This document shows positions 1-7,882 of a stretch of DNA of 12,176 nucleotides, one piece after another (the first letter of the stretch is position 1; the number at the start of each line of letters is the position of its first letter). The translations under genes were made by a program, and so were the position numbers. Source of the stretch: an uncultured Chloroflexota bacterium (lineage in GTDB: Bacteria; Chloroflexota; Limnocylindria; Limnocylindrales; Limnocylindraceae); NCBI GenBank assembly GCA_937864085.1, contig CALMIH010000079.1, forward strand, positions 1 through 12,176, written 5' to 3'. The notes below the pieces were generated by a model that did not search any database, was not told where the DNA came from, and worked only from the letters and a program-made list of their open reading frames with translations.

Positions 1-254
1 CTTGTGGGGCGCCGGTCGCACAGCTCCTGGTACGAACACGTCCCACCCCGCCACTTCACACTGCACATCGTGACGAGCGCGCCGCAATACTTGACGGTGT
101 GATGGCAACCGCGGAGGCCGCCACCCTCCCTGCTGCGGTTGTGCTCATTGATGATGTGCGCACGAGTGGGGCCACGATGCGTGAAGCGGCGCGGGCGTTG
201 CACGCATCAGGCGTCCAGTGGGTGGCTGGCGTGAGCGTAGCCTACGAACGCTAG
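1..254 (+). CDS. ComF-family phosphoribosyltransferase, C-terminal part (5' end outside window)
   Basis: The open frame entering from the left edge (codons from base 3) gives 83 residues before a TAG at 252-254. It contains VVLIDDVRTSGAT (138-176), the PRPP-binding loop of type I phosphoribosyltransferases. Upstream is LLVRTRPTPPLHTAHRDERA, which matches the ComF pattern of an R-x-R-x-T-x-P-hydrophobic stretch followed by a conserved Arg. The fragment ends about 26 residues after the loop, as ComF proteins do. ComF is needed for DNA uptake in competent bacteria, but homologues occur widely in non-competent species where their substrate is unclear. The N-terminal zinc-finger half is not visible, so plain ComF/GntX cannot be separated from another small phosphoribosyltransferase. 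No terminator follows; the next gene begins 33 bases later. Confidence 0.8.
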   Translation, partial: CGAPVAQLLVRTRPTPPLHTAHRDERAAILDGVMATAEAATLPAAVVLIDDVRTSGATMREAARALHASGVQWVAGVSVAYER

Positions 255-272
255 GATCTTTTCTGCGCTCCT

Positions 273-281
273 TGGTATCAT
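273..281 (+). promoter_or_regulatory. Possible extended -10 promoter, possibly giving a leaderless mRNA
   Basis: TGGTATCAT matches the extended -10 consensus TGnTATAAT with one mismatch. The hexamer ends at 281, so transcription would start about seven bases on, at or next to the A of the ATG at 288. No Shine-Dalgarno sequence is visible between 255 and 287, which fits leaderless translation. The -35 position (around 253-258) does not resemble TTGACA, which extended -10 promoters can tolerate. The match is short and could be chance. Confidence 0.35.
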
Positions 282-287
282 CTATGC

Positions 288-776
288 ATGAAGAAGCTCT
301 CCGTTGCCGTTGCCGCCGCCCTGCTCGCGGCTAGTTGCGCTGGGGCAGATAAGTACGGCATTCCGAACGCAGACCCTGTTGGAGGGTTTGGAGAGACCGT
401 TAGTGCCGTCTCATGTGACTCTGGCGGCCACGATGCTGCGTATCACATTCATGCACAACTAACGGTGATCCTCCCGAGCGGTATCACCGCGCAGGTCCCA
501 CCAAACATCGGCGTCGGCGATAGGTGCATGTACTGGTTGCACACGCATGAGACAGACGGAAAGTTGCATGTTGAGGCACCAAGTGAGACGGTGGCGACGC
601 TTGCCGACTTCCTTGAGCTCTGGCGCCGTAGTGCAAATCCATCGATCCCAAATGCTGTAGCCGCCGGCCTTGCAGAGATTCGCGTGGTTGGTGAACTGGT
701 AACGAGCGCCGAATCGGTCGTCCTTGAAGACGGGCTCGGCATTGAGATCACCGTCAAGAGCTTCCCTAGCGAATAG
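288..776 (+). CDS. Small predicted lipoprotein with His-rich HIH / WLHTH motif, function unknown
   Basis: This 162-residue protein begins with a signal sequence: Lys-Lys at residues 2-3, a hydrophobic stretch to about residue 15 and LLAASC with Cys17 as the likely lipidation site. The -3 residue is Ala, so the lipobox is imperfect. It is therefore probably exported and membrane-anchored. The mature part has a compact cluster of possible metal ligands: H48, H53 and H55 in YHIHAQ, then H85, H87, H94 and E96 in WLHTHETDGKLHVEAP. Cys43 and Cys80 could form a disulfide or join the site. I recall similar WLHTHD-x-x-G-x-x-H-x-E proteins in Chloroflexota and actinobacteria, but no characterised function. 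It lies between the comF-like gene and nfo on the same strand, 23 bases before nfo; no functional link to either is evident. Metal binding is inference from the motif. Confidence 0.75.
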   Translation: MKKLSVAVAAALLAASCAGADKYGIPNADPVGGFGETVSAVSCDSGGHDAAYHIHAQLTVILPSGITAQVPPNIGVGDRCMYWLHTHETDGKLHVEAPSETVATLADFLELWRRSANPSIPNAVAAGLAEIRVVGELVTSAESVVLEDGLGIEITVKSFPSE

Positions 777-785
777 CTTTTCTGT

Positions 786-792
786 GGGAGGA
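786..792 (+). promoter_or_regulatory. Ribosome binding site of nfo
   Basis: GGGAGGA lies seven bases before the ATG at 800 and supports that start. Another ATG at 792 is out of frame. Confidence 0.7.
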
Positions 793-799
793 TGCGCGC

Positions 800-1915
800 A
801 TGGCAGCAGCGCGCAAACTGAAGAGCTCAGCACCAGCCTCCGCCGCAGGGCGACTCGATCGCATGCTCGGCGCGCACCTCGCCGTTGGCCCAGGGCTAGT
901 GAAGGCGGCGGATCGCGCTGCCTCAGTCGGCGCAATGGGGCTACAGATCTTTACTGGCAACCCAACCGGTTGGGCGCGTCGCGCCGAACTTCCAAAGGAG
1001 TTGCCAGAGTTCCGTGCGCGCATGAAAGAGCACGGCTTCGGCCCGCTCGCCGTGCACGCCGCGTATCTCGCCAATCTTGCTGGTCCACGCCCAGAGATTC
1101 GCGAGAAGAGCATCGCGCTGTTGCAGTACGAACTTCGCGTTGCGCCTGAGTACGGCGCATCGTTTGTGAACGTGCATATTGGATCACACCTTGGCACTGG
1201 TGTTGAAGCAGGCGTCAAGCGCGTTGCGGAAGCGGTAGACCAGATCCTTGACGGCGTACCAAAGGCGTCAAGCGACGCGCTCTTGGTACTCGAGAACTCT
1301 GCCGGTGGTGGCAACGGGATTGGCGAAAGCCTTGAAGAGTTGATTGCAATTCATGAAGCAATGGCGAAGCGGCGCGTTGACATGTCACGCGTTGGCTACT
1401 GCTTGGATTCTGCGCACCTCTGGGGCGCTGGTGTTGCAATGTCTGACATTGATCAGCTTGATCGCGTGGTCAATGAGTTTGATCGTCGCATTGGCCTTGA
1501 GAAGCTTGTCATGATTCACTACAACGACAGCAAGGCGGCGCACGGTTCAAAGCTTGATCGCCACCAGCACATCGGTGGAGGTGAGGTTGGCGCGCGCGGA
1601 CTCGCCGCGCTGATCAGTCATCCGAAGCTTGCGCATGCCGCCTACTACCTTGAGACGCCAGGGATGGAGGAGGGCTGGGACAGGCTCAACGTGGATCGCA
1701 CGATTCAACTTGCGCAGGGGAACCTAAAGCTGAAACCGCTCCCCGCCGAATCACCTGGCGTTCCGAAGCCCGCCAAGCGCGTGGCGAAAGCTGTAGCGAA
1801 GGTTGCGAGTAAGAAGCCTGTGAAGCGGACTAGTGCGGCGAAGAAGGCTAGCGCAACGAGCCCGCGCCGCGCGGGTACGGCGAAACCGCAAAGAGGATCC
1901 CGCCGCCAGCCATAA
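800..1915 (+). CDS. nfo: Endonuclease IV (AP endonuclease family 2) with basic C-terminal tail
   Basis: Endonuclease IV cleaves DNA 5' of abasic sites and trims blocked 3' ends in base excision repair, using three zinc ions in a TIM barrel. All nine metal ligands of the E. coli enzyme have counterparts: H86 (in HAAYL), H126 (VHIGSH), E165 (LENSAGG), D203 and H206 (CLDSAH), H240 (HYNDSK), D253 and H255 (KLDRHQH) and E285 (LETPG). Tyr89 matches the E. coli Tyr72 DNA-contact residue. The barrel spans residues about 22-312. At 371 residues the protein is much longer than the usual ~280. The extra part is a short N-terminal leader and a tail from about 316 rich in Lys, Ala, Pro and Arg with almost no acidic residues, like a histone H1 tail. 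The last ~22 codons overlap the convergent membrane-protein gene. Confidence 0.95.
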   Translation: MAAARKLKSSAPASAAGRLDRMLGAHLAVGPGLVKAADRAASVGAMGLQIFTGNPTGWARRAELPKELPEFRARMKEHGFGPLAVHAAYLANLAGPRPEIREKSIALLQYELRVAPEYGASFVNVHIGSHLGTGVEAGVKRVAEAVDQILDGVPKASSDALLVLENSAGGGNGIGESLEELIAIHEAMAKRRVDMSRVGYCLDSAHLWGAGVAMSDIDQLDRVVNEFDRRIGLEKLVMIHYNDSKAAHGSKLDRHQHIGGGEVGARGLAALISHPKLAHAAYYLETPGMEEGWDRLNVDRTIQLAQGNLKLKPLPAESPGVPKPAKRVAKAVAKVASKKPVKRTSAAKKASATSPRRAGTAKPQRGSRRQP

Positions 1916-2876
1916 GGCTGCCAATGTCGATCACTCGATCAAGCAGGGTGAGGGCGATCGCCGCCTCTGGCGGCATGGCGAAGATGCTGATCAGGATGCC
2001 AACACTCCCCGCTTCAACGATGCCGATCCCTGCTGGTGTGAAGGGAATCGTGCTCAGCACCGCTGAGACGAGTGCGGTGAAGATCACGGCGGAGATGCCG
2101 AGGAAGCCTGGCGCCGGGTCTACCTGAAAGAGGCCGAGCGCCACCGCTACACAGCCGAGGCGTGCAGCCTGAAGCCCCCAAATAATCACCGTGTACGGCG
2201 TAACGGCGATGAGCGTTCCTTTGCGGCTTCCTGCCTTGAGTGCATCGAAGGCGCGGGCGATCGGCTCGGCCGCAGCGGCGGGGAGGGGGAGCCGCGCAAC
2301 GAGCCGTGCAGCTGGGCCGCGCCCAACGAGGAGCACCGCGGCACCAAGCAGGGCGAGCGTAAGCGCGATGAGAGTGAGTGCGGTAACCGCAGGACTCAGA
2401 TTGCCGTCGAACGCAACGTACGCAGAGAGTGCGCCGAGTAGCGCCACTGTAGTCAGGTCAACCGCGCGCTCCACAATGACCGTGCCGACCGCTCGACCAA
2501 ACGATGATCCGCCGTTCTGCTTCAACAGCCAGGCGCGATACACATCACCGATCTTCGCCGGCAGGATCACGTTGACCCAGAAGGAGAGTGCGAGGATCTC
2601 CACCGCGGCGCGGCGCGAAATGTTGATGTCAATCGTTCTAATCAACGTTCTCCATCGGAGGCCGCGAAGGATTAGTGTGCCGAAACACGCGGCGAGAGCG
2701 GCGACGAGGGCGACGCTGTCCGCGCTCGTGATTGCAATAGCCACCTGCTCAAGATTAAAGCTACTCGCTGCGCTCCAGAGTGCGACAAGAAGAGCAGCGG
2801 TCAGCGCAAAGGCGAAGAGTGTTGATGGACGTGTTGCGCGGTCGCGAATGCTGAACGTTGTTCCTTCGCGCTTCAT
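1848..2876 (-). CDS. UPF0104 / lysylphosphatidylglycerol synthase TM-region family membrane protein (flippase-like)
   Basis: This 342-residue polytopic membrane protein has roughly eight or nine hydrophobic segments (about 18-37, 53-71, 93-106, 143-185, 223-250, 257-275, 280-300, 316-332). Family signatures are RGLRWRTLI (71-79), NVILPAKIGDVYRAWLL (102-118), ERAVDL (136-141) and PFTPAGIGIVEAG (278-290). The family includes the flippase half of MprF and AglD/YbhN-like proteins. It is thought to move or handle lipids or lipid-linked sugars, but most members are uncharacterised. There is no C-terminal aminoacyl-transfer domain, so it is not a full MprF. Its ATG overlaps the stop of the PHP gene (ATGA), implying translational coupling. 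It is the last gene of the minus-strand block, and its final 68 bases run antisense to the end of nfo. The substrate is unknown. Confidence 0.85.
   Translation of the reverse strand: MKREGTTFSIRDRATRPSTLFAFALTAALLVALWSAASSFNLEQVAIAITSADSVALVAALAACFGTLILRGLRWRTLIRTIDINISRRAAVEILALSFWVNVILPAKIGDVYRAWLLKQNGGSSFGRAVGTVIVERAVDLTTVALLGALSAYVAFDGNLSPAVTALTLIALTLALLGAAVLLVGRGPAARLVARLPLPAAAAEPIARAFDALKAGSRKGTLIAVTPYTVIIWGLQAARLGCVAVALGLFQVDPAPGFLGISAVIFTALVSAVLSTIPFTPAGIGIVEAGSVGILISIFAMPPEAAIALTLLDRVIDIGSLMAGGGILFAVSPYPRGAGSLR
1861..1875. repeat. GC-rich inverted repeat in the convergent gene overlap
   Basis: CCCGCGCCGCGCGGG can fold into a 6-bp stem with a 3-base loop on either strand. It sits inside the 68-base overlap of the two convergent genes. 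Neither strand has a T-run after it, so it is not a standard intrinsic terminator. It also encodes Ser-Pro-Arg-Arg-Ala in the nfo tail, so codon content alone could explain it. Confidence 0.4.
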
Positions 2877-3586
2877 GCGCCGAACGTTCTCCCTGGTGTA
2901 ATCCGGCGATTCCCTCGTGCCGCGTTGATGAGTTTGACGGCGGGCATGATCGCTCGCGCAACGAACGAACCGCGTCCGGTGATCAGCTCGTGAGGTGCTG
3001 CGAGCGCAGCGCGCATGCCCGCCGGAGTTGAAGGATCGCCGGTCAATATTGATGCGGCGTTACCGATCTCCATGATGCTGTGCGCGTCAGATGACGCGAC
3101 GCTCGGAATGCCGTGTGTTGCCGCAATCTCTGCAGCGCGCTGGTTCCCTCCAGGTGCAACAAGTCGCGCGTTCCACCCTTCAATGAAGTCAACCAGCGGG
3201 AGGAGTGAGAGAAATCGGTCATCAAGAAGCAGCGAGCCGCGCCACGCATCAAACGGATGCGGGATGCCAACGAGGCCACCTTGTGCGCGAATGGCGGCGA
3301 TCGCCTCCTCTGGCGGCAGGCCAACTTGAAGTGGCCGCTCAATGAAGAGGGCGATCAAGTCGCCCGCCTGCGTACGAACCTCTGAGCCAACAATGATCGT
3401 GATCCCCAGCACCTGCGCATCACGTGCGCGCTGCGCTCCATCCACGCGATCGTGATCGGTGATTGCGAGGTGCGTGATGCCACGCGCCGCCGCCGTGCGT
3501 GCGAGTGCAACTGGGTTACTTAGTGAATCAAAGCTCGCAGCGGAGTGGCTGTGGAGATCGACCACCGCTCGCCGATCGAGCGACAC
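2873..3586 (-). CDS. PHP-domain metal-dependent phosphoesterase
   Basis: The 237-residue protein carries the ordered motifs of the PHP (polymerase and histidinol phosphatase) fold: DLHSHS (10-15), TDHD (43-46), GSE (67-69), IPHPFD (108-113) and SDAH (166-169). These supply the His/Asp/Glu ligands of a trinuclear metal site, so an active hydrolase is expected. The IPHPFD-x-x-R form is typical of stand-alone PHP proteins rather than of DNA polymerase III or HisK. Relatives include RNase AM/YciV-type enzymes that remove nucleotides or phosphate from nucleic acid ends, but this protein is shorter and its substrate cannot be read from sequence. The start is GTG (3584-3586), three bases after the mreB stop, with only a weak ribosome site, so translation is probably coupled to mreB. 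Its stop overlaps the next start. Confidence 0.88.
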   Translation of the reverse strand: MSLDRRAVVDLHSHSAASFDSLSNPVALARTAAARGITHLAITDHDRVDGAQRARDAQVLGITIIVGSEVRTQAGDLIALFIERPLQVGLPPEEAIAAIRAQGGLVGIPHPFDAWRGSLLLDDRFLSLLPLVDFIEGWNARLVAPGGNQRAAEIAATHGIPSVASSDAHSIMEIGNAASILTGDPSTPAGMRAALAAPHELITGRGSFVARAIMPAVKLINAARGNRRITPGRTFGA

Positions 3587-3589
3587 GAG

Positions 3590-4588
3590 TCAGGCCTGTG
3601 AGGTGAGGGACTTCGCGAAGACGTCAAAGTGTTCGAGTGCGATGCCTGTCCCCTTCGCAACACAGCTGAGCGGATCTGGAGCAACGTGCGAAGCAACTCC
3701 GGTGACCGTTGTGATGAGGCGGTCAATGTTGCGCAGCAGCGCGCCGCCGCCAGAGAGGACGATCCCCTTGTCAATGATGTCGGCGCTCAACTCTGGCGGG
3801 GTCTGCTCCAGCACGCCGCGAATAGCGTCGGTAAGGTTGCGCAGCGGTACTTCCATGGCCTCGGTGATCTCCGTTGAGGTGATAAGGACTTCGCGCGGGA
3901 GGCCGGCGATCATGTCGCGGCCCTTCACGCTCATCGTCAACTCTTCCTCTAGCGGGAGGGCGCTGCCGATCTCAATCTTCACCTGCTCGGCGGTGCGATC
4001 ACCGATCATCAGGTTGTACTTGCGGCGGATATAGAGGGCGATCGCTTCGTCGAAGCGGTTGCCTCCCACGCGATGGCTCTTCGCCACCACGATGTCTGAG
4101 AGTGAGATGACGGCGATCTCCGCCGTGCCGCCACCGATGTTCACGATCATGTTCCCCGATGGCCCGCTGATGGGGAGCTCAGCGCCGATCGCGGCCGCCA
4201 TTGGCTCTTCAATGAGGTACGCCTTCCCAGCGCCAGCCTGGCGTGCAGCGTCAAGGACGTAGCGCTTCTCTACGGAAGTGGAGCCAGCAGGGACGCTCAC
4301 CAACACGTCGGGTCGCCCGAAGGAGATCTTTCCAGCGGTCCCCTTCTTGATGAAGTAGCGGAGCATCGCTTCCGTCACCACGTAGTCGGCGATCACGCCG
4401 TCGCGCAGCGGGCGGATTGCGGTGATTGAACCTGGTGTGCGACCGAGCATTTCCTTCGCCTCGCTCCCCACAGCAACGATGCGATCTTCAGCATCGATCG
4501 CCACAACGCTCGGCTCGCGCACGGTGATCCCCTGTCCCTGGACGAAGACGAGGACGTTGGCCGTTCCCAGGTCAATCCCGATCTTCAT
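3590..4588 (-). CDS. mreB: Rod shape-determining actin homologue, MreB/Mbl type
   Basis: MreB proteins form membrane-bound filaments that direct lateral wall synthesis in rod-shaped cells. The 332-residue length is typical. The actin-fold nucleotide motifs appear in order: phosphate-1 GIDLGTAN (4-11), the catalytic-Glu region LIEEPMAAAIG (125-135), phosphate-2 NIGGGTAE (150-157) and adenosine motif GIVLSGGGALLR (275-286). Phrases such as GIDLGTANVLVFV, PSGNM, GRDMIAGLPR and TPPELSADIIDKGI recall Bacillus Mbl in particular. Two departures from the usual DIGGGTT are seen: Asn at residue 150 and Ala at 156. The ATG overlaps the murA stop (ATGA) and is preceded by GGGGAG nine bases upstream. No mreC, mreD or RodA gene is next to it; the neighbours are murA and a PHP protein. 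Confidence 0.93.
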   Translation of the reverse strand: MKIGIDLGTANVLVFVQGQGITVREPSVVAIDAEDRIVAVGSEAKEMLGRTPGSITAIRPLRDGVIADYVVTEAMLRYFIKKGTAGKISFGRPDVLVSVPAGSTSVEKRYVLDAARQAGAGKAYLIEEPMAAAIGAELPISGPSGNMIVNIGGGTAEIAVISLSDIVVAKSHRVGGNRFDEAIALYIRRKYNLMIGDRTAEQVKIEIGSALPLEEELTMSVKGRDMIAGLPREVLITSTEITEAMEVPLRNLTDAIRGVLEQTPPELSADIIDKGIVLSGGGALLRNIDRLITTVTGVASHVAPDPLSCVAKGTGIALEHFDVFAKSLTSQA

Positions 4589-5937
4589 TCGGCTCTGCTC
4601 CCCTCTTCGCTGACGTGCGTTAGGTCCGCGCCAAGACCGCGGAACTTCTCCTCAATGGTGGCATAGCCACGGCGGATGTGGTGGGCGCCGTGAATCTTGC
4701 TCTCTCCAGGCGCTGCAAGCGCGGCAAGCATGAGGGTGGCGCCAGCGCGAAGGTCGGGGATATCCGCCTCGGCGGCGTGGAATGCGGTTGGGCCGGTGAG
4801 GCGCGCATGGCGCGCATCCTTGATCTCTACTTGCGCGCCGAAGCTACGAAGGCCAACCAGCCACTCCAGGCGGTCTTCAAAGATTGTTTCGTGGATGTTG
4901 CTCACGCCCTCTGCGCGCGTGAGGATGAGCCCTGCCGACGGCTGCAAGTCTGTGGCGAGTCCTGGATACGGCGCGGTGGTGATGTCTGTTGCCTTGTATG
5001 AGCCTTCACCCTGTGGCTTTCCGGTGACGCGCAAACTCTTACCACTCACGCTGTGCTCCACACCGGTGCGCTCAAGTAGCTCAAGAAATGATGTGAGATG
5101 GCTCGGTTCAATCTCTTGAATCTCAATGCTCCCGCCGATCACCGCAGCGGCGGTGGCGAACGTGCCAGCCTCAATGCGATCCGGCATCACGCGATGTGTT
5201 GCGCCGTGCAGCGCGTCAACACCTTGAATCTCAATCACATCTGGCGCGGTGCGCGCAACTTGCGCACCCATAGCGTTGAGGAGTGTGATCAGATCATCAA
5301 TCTCTGGTTCCTGCGCAGCGGGAGTAATGCGCGTGGTCCCCTTTGCAAGAACGGCGGCGAGCATTGCGTTCTCCGTCCCCATCACCGTGACGTGCGGGAA
5401 GGTGATCTGCGCGCCGCGCAGTCGACCGCTGCTCTTTGCAAAGTAATAGCCATCGCGGTAATCAATCTCTGCGCCGAGTGCGCGCATCGCATCAACGTGC
5501 AGGTTCACTGGACGTCGTCCGATGCGATCACCACCAGGGTTACTGATGATGACCCTGCCGAATCGCGCAAGGAGCGGGCCGAGCAGCATGAAGCTCGCGC
5601 GCATCTTCGCCGCCGCCTCGAGCGGAACGAAGAGCCACTCCACATCGCCGGCGGTGAGATCCATGCTGCCGTCTGCTTCGCGCTCAACGGTGACACCAAG
5701 GTCACGCAGCGTGTCGCGCAGCACCTCAATATCCAAAATCTCTGGCACGTTCTCTAGGTGCAGTCGTTCACCCGTCAGCACCGAGGCGGCCATCATCTTG
5801 AGCGCCGCATTCTTTGCGCCGGAGACGCGCACGCTTCCGCTCAGTGGGCGACCGCCTGTGATGTGGAACGCCTCCTTAGCGAGCGCGGTGGGGCGGTACT
5901 CCCAGGAGAAGGGCTTCGGCGAAGGGGTGCTGCTCAT
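4585..5937 (-). CDS. murA: UDP-N-acetylglucosamine 1-carboxyvinyltransferase with Asp at the catalytic Cys position
   Basis: MurA transfers enolpyruvate from PEP to UDP-GlcNAc, the first committed step of peptidoglycan synthesis. The 450-residue protein has the expected marks: Lys42 in SGAKNAAL (E. coli Lys22), the mobile loop NPGGDRIGRRPV, Asp330 in PYPGLATDLQ (E. coli Asp305) and Arg397 in DLRAGATL. In the loop the residue equivalent to E. coli Cys115, the fosfomycin target, is Asp137 (GAT codon at 5527-5529), while the following Arg (E. coli Arg120) is kept as Arg142. Asp at this position is known in Mycobacterium and Chlamydia MurA, which are active and fosfomycin-insensitive. The frame can be extended to a TTG at 5973, but the ATG at 5937 has GAGGAG nine bases upstream and is preferred. 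About 20 residues precede the family's usual N-terminus. It lies 81 bases after atpC and overlaps mreB. Confidence 0.95.
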   Translation of the reverse strand: MSSTPSPKPFSWEYRPTALAKEAFHITGGRPLSGSVRVSGAKNAALKMMAASVLTGERLHLENVPEILDIEVLRDTLRDLGVTVEREADGSMDLTAGDVEWLFVPLEAAAKMRASFMLLGPLLARFGRVIISNPGGDRIGRRPVNLHVDAMRALGAEIDYRDGYYFAKSSGRLRGAQITFPHVTVMGTENAMLAAVLAKGTTRITPAAQEPEIDDLITLLNAMGAQVARTAPDVIEIQGVDALHGATHRVMPDRIEAGTFATAAAVIGGSIEIQEIEPSHLTSFLELLERTGVEHSVSGKSLRVTGKPQGEGSYKATDITTAPYPGLATDLQPSAGLILTRAEGVSNIHETIFEDRLEWLVGLRSFGAQVEIKDARHARLTGPTAFHAAEADIPDLRAGATLMLAALAAPGESKIHGAHHIRRGYATIEEKFRGLGADLTHVSEEGSRAE

Positions 5938-5946
5938 CCGTGGATT

Positions 5947-5953
5947 CTCCTCT
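5947..5953 (-). promoter_or_regulatory. Ribosome binding site deciding the murA start
   Basis: On the minus strand AGAGGAG precedes the ATG at 5937 by nine bases. The alternative TTG at 5973 has no comparable site, so the shorter murA is preferred. Confidence 0.7.
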
Positions 5954-6018
5954 GTTGGTGGCGCTGCGTCCAACTGAGCGGCGTACGACGCACGCGCGCT
6001 GGGTGCGAGGGGGAGGAG

Positions 6019-6438
6019 CTAGCCGCGACGGCGGCGGCGCTCCGCAACGTTCAGGTGCAGGAGGGCGCGTGCCATGGCGGCGCGTGCCGTTGCTACGGCC
6101 CCTGGGTCGGCGAGGTCGACCTGGGCGAGCGCCTGCTCGGCTTCAGCCTTCGCCTTCTCGATTGCAGTGAGGTCAAGGTCCGCGGCAAGATCGGCCGACT
6201 CTGCGAGCACCAGCACGCGGTCCGGCCGAACCTGCACGAAGCCGCCGATGATGGCGAGGAGCTCCACCCCGCCATCCTTGGTGGTGATGCGACCCTCGCC
6301 GAGCCCGAGCACTGTGACGTACGGCTCGTGCTTCGGCAGGATCCCAACCTCGCCGTCCACTGTTGGAAGGACGAGCGCCGTTGCCTCACCACTCCAGGTG
6401 AGTCGCTCCGGCGTGACGATCTCCAACGTGAACGACAT
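6019..6438 (-). CDS. atpC: ATP synthase F1 epsilon subunit
   Basis: Epsilon is the central-stalk subunit that joins gamma to the c-ring and can inhibit ATP hydrolysis. The 139 residues show the family layout: an N-terminal beta-sandwich (about 1-85) opening with MSFTLEIVTPERLTWSGEA and including PTVDGEVGILPKHEP, then a helical hairpin (about 86-139) rich in Ala, Glu and Arg ending in a run of Arg. The helical part has VATARAAMARAL, only loosely like the ATP-binding motif of Bacillus epsilon, so nucleotide control cannot be claimed. The start lies three bases after the atpD stop without a strong ribosome site, suggesting coupled translation. It is the last ATP synthase gene; murA follows 81 bases later with no visible terminator. 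Confidence 0.95.
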   Translation of the reverse strand: MSFTLEIVTPERLTWSGEATALVLPTVDGEVGILPKHEPYVTVLGLGEGRITTKDGGVELLAIIGGFVQVRPDRVLVLAESADLAADLDLTAIEKAKAEAEQALAQVDLADPGAVATARAAMARALLHLNVAERRRRRG

Positions 6439-6441
6439 GGA

Positions 6442-7860
<1,419 letters not shown>

Positions 7861-7862
7861 AA

Positions 7863-7870
7863 CTCCTCCT
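7863..7870 (-). promoter_or_regulatory. Ribosome binding site deciding the atpD start
   Basis: AGGAGGAG on the minus strand ends two bases before the ATG at 7860 (four bases counted from AGGAGG). It argues against the longer frame whose first codon lies at 7906-7908 inside atpG. Confidence 0.7.
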
Positions 7871-7882
7871 ACGCTCTCAGCT

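Noticed and set aside
1861..1875. Bidirectional intrinsic terminator
   Set aside because: The stem is only 6 bp and neither side has a T-tract, so it is listed as an inverted repeat only.
2191..2901. Plus-strand open frame (236 codons) opposite the flippase-like gene
   Set aside because: The Arg/Ser/Ala-rich translation is what the antisense of a hydrophobic GC-rich gene looks like, whereas the minus-strand frame has clear family motifs.
5938..5973. Longer murA starting at TTG 5973
   Set aside because: The extra 12 residues have no family counterpart and the ATG at 5937 has a strong ribosome site.
5981..5991. Hairpin GCGTACGACGC between atpC and murA as a terminator
   Set aside because: The stem is 4 bp and no T-run follows; it is too weak to call.
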